This document shows positions 54,900 to 64,000 of a stretch of 64,000 bases of DNA, piece after piece. The stretch covers positions 1 to 64,000 of the forward strand of contig BLJB01000004.1 in NCBI GenBank assembly GCA_013423325.1, in the 5' to 3' direction. Position 1 is the first letter of the stretch. The number at the start of each line of letters is the position of its first letter. A program made the translations under genes and the position numbers. Source of the DNA: Usnea hakonensis. Its lineage: Eukaryota; Ascomycota; Lecanoromycetes; Lecanorales; Parmeliaceae. Under the pieces are notes generated by a model that made no database searches, was not told the origin of the DNA, and saw only the letters and a program-made list of their open reading frames with translations.

Positions 54900-57793
54900 G
54901 GTGGACGGTAGTAATGAAAGATGGCCAAGCTTTGGTCTTCCTTCTCTGAAATGACTCGGGAGAAATACTGTACGCAGAATTTGGATCGTGAGAAATAAGG
55001 CAGAAATTACGCACCCTCCCTTCGAAGAGTTTGTAGTAGACAATTCCAAACATTCATTACTCTCTTGATAGGAAATCACAGGAAAGACTGGAAGTAAGAT
55101 TCGACGCAATATCAAGGATGACTACCGTCTTCCAATTGTCCATTCTCATGAAAACTTGTTGTACAGCGGTCTTTACTAGAAGATGATCGAAGCATCACCC
55201 TCTTTGATTGACATGGAAGTGGCTACACGAAAGTCTTCAAAATACTCGGCATCTATGTTCTATCTCAAGGAATTCTGTTGTGTGGAATATCAGACGTCAC
55301 AAATTTCGATAAATGACCGAAAGAAGTTAGCAGCATGGCATACTGCTTGTGACCAAATCGGTAAAGCGCCGTCTCCCTTAGGTAGGGTACAAATACTTTG
55401 ACATGAATCGTGGAACGTCAGAAAGCAGATAGGTATCCGATCTGGTCACAATCTGAATCTGGGCTGCAGAAATTTCCAGGAAAGTGTGGCGCTCTCATGC
55501 ATTATTATTGACGACTTCCCAATCTGTCCGTGCACCTCATACTTATCTACAACATTTCTAATTGTACTTATGCTGTCGCGCTTGGACCTGCATCGGCTTG
55601 CTACTCAAGACATCAACAGCATTGTTTGCCACATCTGTCTTGTTTGCTTTGTAGTATATACAACACTGCCTTTCGGAGCCAAGGACATGTCGGCATCCCG
55701 CCATCCTCCATCCTTGCCATGCACTTGAAGAGGGTCGAGAGCACTCGTCATTGGCGGAGAGTACCATTGGCTGTGTACGCCCTCCACTTCAAATTTTCGA
55801 TACGATGCGGTTTTGATTTGGCTGGAAGCCGGATGATACTAATATCTAGACTTCCGGAGACGAGACAAATTTCATAGGCGCGCAAAGTGGTACGATATAT
55901 GCGATCGCCCGTGACGACTGCCAAAAAGCAATTATTTCCCGATGTCCAAAGTGGGTAATTCCAACGTCAACCATCGACCACGAGTACAGATTCACTCTGG
56001 TGCACCTCGCCGAATGTTGCAGCTTCTGGAGGAGTCAATCCATGCTTTGATGTGCATAGCGAAGCGGCAGAGCCGAGTCGCTTCGAAGCTCTCAGTAGCG
56101 ACTCGGAAATGGACAAGTTAGGTGGCGTTCAGAAGTGTCTCCCAATTCGTACTTGCTCGCTTATCCCTGCACTGATCTTGTCTGGGGACTTGAAATTTAT
56201 AAATATAAGAGGTGGAGTAGAATTAACATGTGAGCGACCACACGTGAGATATAAAACAGGCGATATGCATGAATTAGCTAATCGATTGCCGGCAGATGTC
56301 GCCATTTGGAAGAGGCTAGGCACTATGGTCAGTGATTCCAGATGACTCGCCGGTCCGTTGTTGTTTATCATTCAATTCTTGCTCTGGCGAGCGTCTTTGG
56401 AGCGATCTCAACCAGGAAACACGGCCACTTTAATCATCCATTCGGAATCCTTCCATGCGAGAGCGTATGTGACAAGGCTTTTACAGTTGTTAATGCCAAG
56501 TCGAGATTACTTTCAGCTCCGGGCAAGCTGGAACCCCCGAAGAGAGGAAACCGGCTTTTGCACTTGGGTTGGGGGTGAAAAAAGTGGGAGAGTTGATGAT
56601 ATGTCAAGTGATGACGCCCAATTTCCTTTTGACTTTGTTGCACTGCCTTTAAGTGTTGTTGAGGAAAGGATGAATGAAGAAAAAAAAGTGGATTTGGGGC
56701 ATTTTACCATGAGTGAAGAGCTGACGACGTGGGCAATGCGTGAGTTGTCTTGTTATTTTACTTGGTTCTGTTTGCTGTTTGTGCATTTGTTGACAGCTAG
56801 ATGGAGGGTCAATGTATGATTGGCTTAAATCCTTTCTTATCAGCCCGAGTGTAGCGCTTCCGCTACGTGGCGCACTTAGTTGCTCTGACTGAATCACTCC
56901 GCTCAACCGTGCTTACCTTGATTAGGTAATTCCATTCTTCATTCAAAATGATCTCGCTTAAAATATTGTGGGGGTTGAGTCTTCGGCTCCACTCCCTCGG
57001 AATTCGGATCTACTAGATCGAATCGCCTGTGGATATTTTTAATTTTTAGGATTTTTACTTTTGATATTTACTTTATCTTTCGCGTGGACACGCTGAAGAG
57101 CCTGAAGTTGGAAGGCAACCTTAAGGTAATTGTGCATATTGAATGGGCGGCCGGCAACGTCCTTGGCGTCTTGGCACGGCTATCTCTGACGGGCCAAGGA
57201 TTTATTGAGTAAGGGTGATGTGTAAAGTAAGGTAAGGTAAAGTACCTATTGGCTGCATATCGGCAGGATTCGGCTCCGTGTCAGCTTATTATCTTTCGCA
57301 ATTTTGGCCCGTTTTTTTTAAAACGAACCGAACTTATACCGCTCTACCCGTATTTTCCATCTGTTTGATGACCACCCTCGCACGGCAAAGGCCCCGACTG
57401 TGCCTTCTTCTGCAATCTCTTCCATCTATCTGCATACTTCATTGGTTGCCTTTCATCTATCCCCATCATTTCTGACATTCAAATAGAACAAAGCGCTGAT
57501 AAGCATCATGTCTCTCATTCGTCCCATCCCCAGCCGGTACACTTACATTCCCCTGAAGCTACTTTACGTATGCGTCTTTAATTCTCGACTCTACTTATAC
57601 ACGGCCGAGGCCGTGGACCCTTCTCATGATCTGACTGCATTTCAGCCTGGGGTGTGATTGTGGGCCCAGTAAGCTACATATAAGGTAGTCCTGCAGGGTC
57701 CTTGAAGTCGTGTAAATATCTCACCTTCCACCAAATTCTGCCCTCTCTTTTTCTTTCAGAGCTCCCAAAGGCTTCTCATCCGACTCACGCGTC
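54900..57793. promoter_or_regulatory. Long gene-poor region between DHS and the ammonium transporter
   Basis: About 2.9 kb between divergent genes. The longest frame (56358-56819, plus, 153 aa) has no recognisable features and I do not call it. A short GTAGCG/CGCTAC hairpin lies at about 56852-56867. GGTAAGGTAAAGTACC is at about 57231-57246. Confidence 0.45.
57497..57503. promoter_or_regulatory. TGATAAG, candidate nitrogen GATA-factor site
   Basis: A match to the HGATAR core bound by AreA/NIT2, about 290 bp upstream of the ammonium transporter ATG. Another GATA-type sequence (TTATCT on this strand) lies near 57289-57294. Sites this short occur by chance, so the gene identity is the main reason to note them. 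Confidence 0.4.
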
Positions 57794-59251
57794 ATGGCTA
57801 CTCAACCAGCTTGGCTCGACAAGGGCGACAACGCCTGGCAAATGACTGCTGCTACCCTCGTCGGGCTGCAGTCGGTGCCGGGACTCATGATCCTGTACGC
57901 CGGTATTGTGAAGAGCAAATGGGCCATCAATTCCGCTTTCATGGGTTTCTATGCTTTCGCCGCCGTGCTCATCTGTTGGGTCATCTGGGGCTATAAAGTC
58001 GCATTTGGATATCACATGCTGCCGTTCGCAGGCATACCGGGCCCGTCACTGTCAATGGAATACCAACTCACCCAAGCCATACTGCCAACCTCCGGCATCA
58101 CTGCAAACTTCCCAATGTCCGTTATGGTCTACTTCCAATTCGTTTTCGCAGCCATCACCCTGATCATCACAGCTGGCGCTTTCCTAGGCCGCATGAACTT
58201 TCTCGCCTGGGTCGTCTACGTGCCCCTCTGGCTTACCTTCTCCTACTGCGTCGTTGCATATTCCATTTGGGGTGGCGGCTTTCTCGCCGTTCTAGGCGTC
58301 ATTGATTACTCCGGAGGCTACGTTATCCATCTCTCCTCCGGTACCGCGGGCTTCGTAGGTGCATGGTGGATCGGGCCCCGCTTAGACGCTGATCGCGAAG
58401 ATAACCGCCCCAACAATATTGGCTCTGTCTTGATAGGAGCAGGTATCCTATGGCTCGGCTGGAACGGCTTCAACGGTGGTGACCCCTATGCCGCCAGTGC
58501 CGACGCGGGCGTTGCCGTGCTGAACACGAACATCTGTGCTGCAATGAGTATGCTGTGTTGGATGCTTTGTGATGTCGCTTACTACGGCAAACCCTCCATT
58601 ATCGGCGCCGTTAACGGCATGATTTGCGGTCTCGTTGCCATCACACCGGCCGCGGGTGTTATTGCGGGTTGGAGTGCTGTTGCCCTTGGTCTTGGATCTG
58701 GTACCGTTCCCTGGCTTTCCATGAACATATTTGGCAAAAAGGTTGCATTCATGCGCTCCGTTGATGACGTTCTTGGCATTTTCCACACTCACTTCGTCGC
58801 TGGCATCGTTGGAGGATGCGCCACTGGTATCTTCGCTACTATTTCTGGCAGTGAGGCATTTGCCATCACAAATCCCGGCGGTGCTATTGCTGGAAATGGC
58901 GTGCAGGTCGGTTACCAGATTGCGGGCGCCATGTTCGTCATTGGTTGGAACGTGGTATGGACAAGCTTGATCATGTGTTTCATCAAATACGTTCTGCGCA
59001 TTCCGCTGAGGATGTCAGAGGAGCAGTTGATGGTCGGTGATTACTCTATGCACGGTGAGGAGGCATACGTCTTTGGCGAAGGGTCCGGGGCTTTTGTGAA
59101 TGGACCTTTGAGGGGAAAGGATATTCATGGCGTCGCGATGGGTGAGGACCAGGCTGGTATTATTATGGGAAAGAATCCGGAGATTGAGGAGAGACATGCT
59201 GGATCGGGCTCGGGGAGTGACCCGAGTGGGGATATCATCAAGCAAGATTGA
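57794..59251 (+). CDS. Ammonium transporter (Amt/Mep family)
   Basis: Intronless frame, 485 aa. Eleven membrane segments are expected. The start DKGDNAWQMTAATLVGLQSVPGLMILYAGIVK is typical of fungal Mep proteins. WLGWNGFNGGD is the Amt signature. The two pore histidines appear to be in YVIHLSSGTAG and in FHTHFVAGIVGG. The cytosolic tail of about 75 residues is Gly/Ser-rich at its end. It brings ammonium across the plasma membrane, powered or gated in the context of the proton gradient made by pumps such as the H+-ATPase elsewhere in this window. It stands alone, with large gene-free flanks on both sides. Confidence 0.96.
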   Translation: MATQPAWLDKGDNAWQMTAATLVGLQSVPGLMILYAGIVKSKWAINSAFMGFYAFAAVLICWVIWGYKVAFGYHMLPFAGIPGPSLSMEYQLTQAILPTSGITANFPMSVMVYFQFVFAAITLIITAGAFLGRMNFLAWVVYVPLWLTFSYCVVAYSIWGGGFLAVLGVIDYSGGYVIHLSSGTAGFVGAWWIGPRLDADREDNRPNNIGSVLIGAGILWLGWNGFNGGDPYAASADAGVAVLNTNICAAMSMLCWMLCDVAYYGKPSIIGAVNGMICGLVAITPAAGVIAGWSAVALGLGSGTVPWLSMNIFGKKVAFMRSVDDVLGIFHTHFVAGIVGGCATGIFATISGSEAFAITNPGGAIAGNGVQVGYQIAGAMFVIGWNVVWTSLIMCFIKYVLRIPLRMSEEQLMVGDYSMHGEEAYVFGEGSGAFVNGPLRGKDIHGVAMGEDQAGIIMGKNPEIEERHAGSGSGSDPSGDIIKQD

Positions 59252-61217
59252 GTACGGGGAGGTGTATGTTTGATTTGATACCATTTTGCGTGTCGGCTGT
59301 GTATGACGCCCTCGGATCTGATTCGATCTGTTTGCAAATAGATCATCGTAAGCATTATACTGTTTTTGAGTTTGGACTCTGGTCTTTAGGAATCTTGCAC
59401 CAATTCGATGACTCATTTTGAAGAAGCCCCTATATCCACCAAGGATTCCCATAAAAGCTTTAATTAAAAGCTTTAAATCTGACCGTGAAAATCTCTGATT
59501 AATCGATGTTAAGGCCCTCTGAAAGGAGAAACACGACTTCAGCCCCCCAACAGCGATGATAGGCTGCTGATCAACAACTTTATAAAGAGCATAGGTAGCC
59601 ATCGACTAACCCTAACAATACCATTTGTATGTTGGTAAAGAACCAAAAAACAAGGCACATTTTGATAAAACTCATCCAACGTTCTCCTGAAAAAACACAA
59701 GCTTTACCCCAAAGTGTAGAGATAGTCCTCAAATTTGCCAGCAGGCCTCTCCCAATATCACTTGGAACAAGTTTCTTGAGTATATACATGTTCCCTCCTT
59801 TTGTGGGGAGTTTTTCAACGGGTTTTATCAATGCATCGAGTCTTTCCTTTTGAGGTTGTTTAAGAATCGTGGCATGAAAGCTGGCTGTATGCTTGGATAA
59901 GGAATCTGACTGCTCACGCGGTAGAGAGTCACCATTGAGACTTGAGAAATTGAAGAGGGGGGCCTGATGAAGAAGAAGACGCGATAAAATGTGGGCCAAA
60001 GTCGGGATTTATATGCCCAGTTGAGCATAGAGACGTTTCGGCACTGTAAAAGTGGAGTCCCGTGCCATGTTGAGGCAGTATGAGCACCCATAGAAAAGCT
60101 CCTACTTCTTCCGCTTTCACTTACTGTTAGACCGAGAGATTTCTGTTACCTGAGGCCTCCTTCTACTGCCAATCTCACTTGTGGATCTTTTTTTTTTGTC
60201 ACATCTAGAGAGCTCATATTGCGTGATGAATTCAAAAGGCCACAAATCGATTTCTTTTTCGATATTTTTTTTTTTCAAAACAAATACTTGTGTATAAAGT
60301 AAATGAATGCATCTCCCATTCCTATCATGACTACTATTGCCCATCAATAATGGATCGGGGCCACCCCGATCACCAGACATCCACCGCTATCGTCAAGCAC
60401 AGTGAAGATGAACGTCAACCAGAAGGTCATTGCTGCGCAGATGGAGTCTTTTTCAGATGTACTGCTCTGTAGTCTCAGACCAGATCTGTCGAGAAAAAAA
60501 CCGCCTGGGCTGCCACCAGAAGACGAGAGGTCATCGTACACCAACGGTTTCATCCCGTATGGTGGTCCATTCATTGTATCTATTACTTTTATCTGTGTAC
60601 GAGTACTCGTACACTCAAGGGTGGTGAATGAAAGAATTCGAGTACTTGAGGGTACCGAGGGTATCTTGCAGAATTGATATGTTGATAGATGCGTGTATTT
60701 ATCATTACCTTACGGAGTACTTTACACTCGTTATGAACCCGGAAGTCAAATAACGTGCATCTCCGAAATAGGTTTGCGCTACCTCCAACTTGGCCAAGCG
60801 GGATCTTGTCGATCAATTCAATTGAGCCTCATACTCATTTTGCTTTGCTGAACATCTCTAAGGCCTCTACCCCTTCCAAATATCCCTCATATCCTTCGCT
60901 CCATACCTGCATGTCAAAAAACCAACGTCTGCACTCTTCCTGAGCATTCGTGTGAGAAGCCCGAGTCACTCTGTTGATCGAGGAACAGCCTCGGCTACGC
61001 GCGCTGAACCGATTGGCCCGTTCACGATCGAGGAACAAAGGACATCTGGGGACACCACAGAGGCCACGGAAGATCTTTACACATCTTAGAAGCCTCGCCA
61101 ATACCCAAAGTTCATCAGCATTCTCCTTGTTCACCACATCATTCTTACGGATCAAATCCTGCACCTACCTGTGCCCGTCAAACAACCCTGCAATCGTATC
61201 AAATCTGACCATGTCCT
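59252..61217. promoter_or_regulatory. Intergenic region ammonium transporter-SNT1
   Basis: About 1.97 kb, AT-rich. T tracts occur near 60188 and 60264, and a perfect 20-bp palindrome at 60595-60614. A minus-strand frame at 59580-59999 (139 aa from MAHILSRLLLHQ, with two hydrophobic segments near the end) could be a small gene, but I recognise nothing in it. TACGGAGTAC occurs at 60711-60720. Confidence 0.45.
60595..60614. repeat. Perfect 20-bp palindrome
   Basis: The 20 bases are identical to their reverse complement, built around the centre GAGTACTC with GTGTAC/GTACAC arms. A degenerate echo with CGAGTACTTGAGGGTACC follows within 45 bp. It is about 600 bp upstream of the SNT1 start. A dimeric zinc-cluster or bZIP factor site is one possible role. 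Confidence 0.75.
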
Positions 61218-64000
61218 ATGTCTTCACGCTTTCCTCCTCCAAATTCCAGCGATCCTCGCTTTCCGCGAGACCGTTCACCCGTGAGATCACTTGACAGGCG
61301 GCCCTCAGCTGCCTATAGTGATGGACCTCCGGGTTCACGCACCAATTCCAATGATTTCTACGGCTATTCGGGTAGAGGACGGGAACCTCCGCGCGAGCCT
61401 CCGAGTGGCCCCAAAGCTCTTCGAGATGGCCCAAGAGGTGGCGGATTCATACCGAGAGGAAGAGGGTTTCTAGCGCGCGGTGATGGAAGAGAGCGTGATA
61501 CACGAGAATTCGGACCTAGGGACGAGCCGTTTGCGAGGAGGGGTGGCAGAGGTCAAGAATGGGGCCCTAGGGAGAGGCTCGATGGACGAGATAGGAGAAC
61601 ATCGCCCCCGGGTCGCGATCGATCTAGATCTCCGCTTTCGAGAGATTTCCGAGATGCAAGAGACGCCCGGGAATTTTCCTCTAGAGACGAGAGACGAGAT
61701 GTTAGAGATGGGCCAGTGCCAGCACCTGCCGATGCATTCCCTGTTCGCGGGCGAGGTGGATTTCGAGGACGAGGAAGGGGTGAATGGGACTTCGATAGAC
61801 GTGGAAGGGGCTCGTATCCCGAGGAGCGACATGATCCCACATCGAGGAGCCGGTCCCGCGACAGAGATTGGGAGAGGCAAATGCGCGATGACAGAGAGCG
61901 TGAACGTGACTTCGAGACCAGCAGGCGGGAAGATGACCTCCGGCGGGAACGAGAGGAACGCGAAAGAGATGAGCGTTTCAGAAGAGAGCAACCTTTTCGC
62001 CCAGATTCCAGCAATTCTACAGGGGGACAGCAGACGCCCATCACATCTCGTTCAACTTCCGTGACTTCGGCCCCAGTGGCCAACTTAGATCGCTTCTCTC
62101 AGAACAATCGAGATCCTCGGGATTCTCAATTGGAGCAGAGACAGAGGTCTACAGGCTACAGTGTTGACGCAAGACGGGCGAGCATGGATATGGACTTGGA
62201 CAGAGGAGACTTGCACCTCCGACGTTCCGATTTTGATCGTTACGAACAGCGAACCGCCTCTCCGCCGCCACAAGCTCCTCCTGTCCCAGCTTTCGGGTCT
62301 ATACCACAACGACCAACATATAATCCAGAGCCTCAACCCAAGCAGGACTCCCCCCCCAAAGACCGTTCTCCGTTAGTCCATCCGTCTCGACTGAGTCTAC
62401 TGGAGCCTCCTCGAGAGCCGCCATCCGCTCCAAAAGCCCAGGTTCCAAACAACGCGCCCAGTGCACCAAAAGCGCAACAGACACAAGAGAGGTGGTCATC
62501 CAATGAAACTTTGGAACCTCATCGGCGCCCGCCTGGCAACGATGGAAGAGGCTTTGGACATCAGCGCCAGTCATTGCCTTCTTCCACAAGTGGCTTTGGC
62601 AAAGACTTTGAAGAAGCCCCCAAAACCTCCAAACGTTTTTCTGATACATCTCCAATCCGGCCTCCTTTTCCGTCGCCGTCTGGCGCATTGGACCCTAGCC
62701 AACCCTCTATCAGAAAAGCAGTTGAGGAACAAGGCCGTAATGGCAATGTGGAGGCGTCTGCGGCTGGTCCAGTTACAAATCTTAGGCCACCCTTGGGTGG
62801 CTCCGTAAACCAAGGCTCACCTATCAAAATCCCGACTGGGCCTCGTGCCGAGCGTGCTGCCCCTTCGATCAGACAGCCAGCTCCGCCGTCCATACGTGGC
62901 GTCCAAAATCGCCCTGCGCCGCCAATGATGCAGCGTGGAGGGGGACGTGGTGGCGGCTGGACCTGGGTCAATCCGAATCCGTCTTTACCTAAGCACACAC
63001 CCCGTGGACCTTCAATTATGAACACTGTGCCAACTAAAAGAGACTACATTGGAGACGAGAAAGGCCGAGCCGGTCCACCGAGCACAGAGTCTGCTGAATT
63101 TGCACTTGATAAATGGCGACGTGAGAATATACCCGCTGGTATCAACAAGGCTCGTGGTACGTCCGAGAAGTCCCAGGACATCGACCAGAAGCCATTGCCA
63201 GAAATGCAGCGTAAAGAATCTGTCGGCATAGGGATGAAATTCGACGAATCGGATCACGGAGGGCAGAAGCCAAGAATAATGGCGTCTCATGAGGATAAAG
63301 GAGACGAGGAGTCCGACGAAGCTGCTGTAGAGGATGGAGAGATGGATCTTGATGAGCAAGACTTCGCTCAAGCAGAGAAGAAGTTTGATCACGAAATGCA
63401 AGCATTAGAGGCGAGAAGACCACCAACACCTCGAAGTCATCCCATCATCTTAGAGTTGCTTGAAGAGCTCGATGCCTTAGCTAGCGCTTTAGAGGACAGA
63501 ACAAAGACGAGCCCCCCAGTCGGAGAACCACCTGCTAAATCTGTTCCACTAGGACTGCCGTCTCCCAAAGCCGATGAAGGAGACGAGATGGTGTACAAGC
63601 TTGAGACTGACACTCCTCCTCCTCATTTTAGGCCCCGCCCGCAAACGCCTCCTGTGGCGAACCTTCCCTTCCTTGTCTGCGGTCCTCCTACGCCTTTCTC
63701 TGATATTGAGGAGCTGCAAGAAGATCCTGTTCGACAGCAAGCCATCGAGTCCCTCCTCGTCGAAAAATTGATTAAACAGCGTGAAAGTCAGCGATCTGAA
63801 GACGAAACAGAGAGACAAAAGTTTGTCTCGTCCTATAAGCGTTGGCGGTTAGATATTGAAGACTACGAAGAGCAAAGAAGAGCAGAAGATCTTATGGCAG
63901 TTTCGCCAGTCCCCGAAACAATGCCCTTGTCTGCACCAGCTCCGCCGGTTGTGGGTAGGCGTGGAAAGATAATTAGCGAATTGGACATGGAAGAAGTGCT
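61218..64000 (+). CDS. snt1: SNT1/NCoR-type SANT co-repressor, N-terminal part (runs off the window)
   Basis: One open frame from the ATG at 61218 to the window end (927 codons so far, no stop, no intron needed). It begins MSSRFPPPNSSDPRF, and then EPPSGPKALRDGPRGGGFIPRGRG, an Arg/Gly- and Arg/Asp/Glu-rich stretch as in fungal SNT1 proteins. A long Pro/Ser-rich part follows, then acidic and coiled segments (EDGEMDLDEQDFAQAEKKF; EEQRRAEDLM) before GKIISELDMEEV. The SANT domains expected near the C-terminus lie outside the window. In yeast Snt1 is a scaffold of the Set3 histone deacetylase complex in the nucleus. Identification rests on composition and start, so it is less firm than for enzymes here. 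Confidence 0.78.
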   Translation, partial: MSSRFPPPNSSDPRFPRDRSPVRSLDRRPSAAYSDGPPGSRTNSNDFYGYSGRGREPPREPPSGPKALRDGPRGGGFIPRGRGFLARGDGRERDTREFGPRDEPFARRGGRGQEWGPRERLDGRDRRTSPPGRDRSRSPLSRDFRDARDAREFSSRDERRDVRDGPVPAPADAFPVRGRGGFRGRGRGEWDFDRRGRGSYPEERHDPTSRSRSRDRDWERQMRDDRERERDFETSRREDDLRREREERERDERFRREQPFRPDSSNSTGGQQTPITSRSTSVTSAPVANLDRFSQNNRDPRDSQLEQRQRSTGYSVDARRASMDMDLDRGDLHLRRSDFDRYEQRTASPPPQAPPVPAFGSIPQRPTYNPEPQPKQDSPPKDRSPLVHPSRLSLLEPPREPPSAPKAQVPNNAPSAPKAQQTQERWSSNETLEPHRRPPGNDGRGFGHQRQSLPSSTSGFGKDFEEAPKTSKRFSDTSPIRPPFPSPSGALDPSQPSIRKAVEEQGRNGNVEASAAGPVTNLRPPLGGSVNQGSPIKIPTGPRAERAAPSIRQPAPPSIRGVQNRPAPPMMQRGGGRGGGWTWVNPNPSLPKHTPRGPSIMNTVPTKRDYIGDEKGRAGPPSTESAEFALDKWRRENIPAGINKARGTSEKSQDIDQKPLPEMQRKESVGIGMKFDESDHGGQKPRIMASHEDKGDEESDEAAVEDGEMDLDEQDFAQAEKKFDHEMQALEARRPPTPRSHPIILELLEELDALASALEDRTKTSPPVGEPPAKSVPLGLPSPKADEGDEMVYKLETDTPPPHFRPRPQTPPVANLPFLVCGPPTPFSDIEELQEDPVRQQAIESLLVEKLIKQRESQRSEDETERQKFVSSYKRWRLDIEDYEEQRRAEDLMAVSPVPETMPLSAPAPPVVGRRGKIISELDMEEV

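Noticed and set aside
56358..56819. 153-aa plus-strand frame in the DHS-ammonium transporter gap
   Set aside because: No recognisable motif, no clear promoter context, and overlapping frames of similar length; not enough to call a gene.
56850..57020. Hairpin-rich segment as a structured RNA
   Set aside because: Stems are short and no known RNA family can be recognised; could be chance.
59015..59602. 195-aa minus-strand frame overlapping the ammonium transporter 3' end
   Set aside because: It lies antisense over a certain gene, shows no family features, and its composition follows the opposite coding strand.

Overview
The window is nuclear DNA of a filamentous ascomycete (Pezizomycotina). 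Genes are dense, face both ways, and are interrupted by short GT-AG introns of about 50-110 nt. Protein sequences match typical mould families. The first 2 kb is an AT-rich tract almost lacking CpA and TpG, the mark of repeat-induced point mutation (RIP). A leotiomycete-like source is my guess only. I recognise 24 protein-coding genes and no rRNA, tRNA, CRISPR or intact transposon. Exon coordinates come from reading-frame continuity, splice consensus and remembered family sequences, not transcripts.

Layout. 1-2030: RIP relic. 2.6-9.6 kb: IWS1 elongation factor (+), CTL/PNS1 choline-transporter-like protein (-), Rab4-type GTPase (+), COX5 (-). 10-17.5 kb: ATP synthase beta (+, head to head with COX5), a coiled-coil orphan (-), mitochondrial GTP/GDP carrier (+), DCAF4-like WD40 protein (-). 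18-25 kb: plasma-membrane H+-ATPase (-) and a Seb1/Nrd1-type RNA-binding CTD reader (-). 25.9-32.2 kb: citrate synthase (+), citrate/2-oxoglutarate carrier YHM2 (+), mitochondrial ClpX (-). 34-45.5 kb: a repeat-rich orphan protein with a duplicated N-terminal module (+), glycogen branching enzyme (+), GAPDH (+), class II histone deacetylase HDA1/Clr3 (+). 46-55 kb: F-box protein (+), conserved fungal protein of unknown function (-), histidine acid phosphatase (+), small membrane protein (+), deoxyhypusine synthase (-). 57.8-64 kb: ammonium transporter (+) and the 5' part of a SNT1/NCoR-type co-repressor (+, runs off the end).

Themes. Six genes serve mitochondrial energy metabolism (COX5, ATP2, GGC1, CIT1, YHM2, MCX1), and two pairs look functionally linked: COX5-ATP2 share a 325-bp divergent promoter, and CIT1 is followed by the carrier that exports its product. 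HDA1 and SNT1 are chromatin repressors; IWS1 and Seb1 act on RNA polymerase II elongation and termination.

Most novel signals: three diverged tandem copies of the terminal coding exon of deoxyhypusine synthase; the orphan protein at 34-36 kb with a tandem ~85-residue module plus an exact 48-bp minisatellite; a GGTAAGGTAC-type motif scattered through many intergenic regions; and several coding micro-exons of 5-14 nt.
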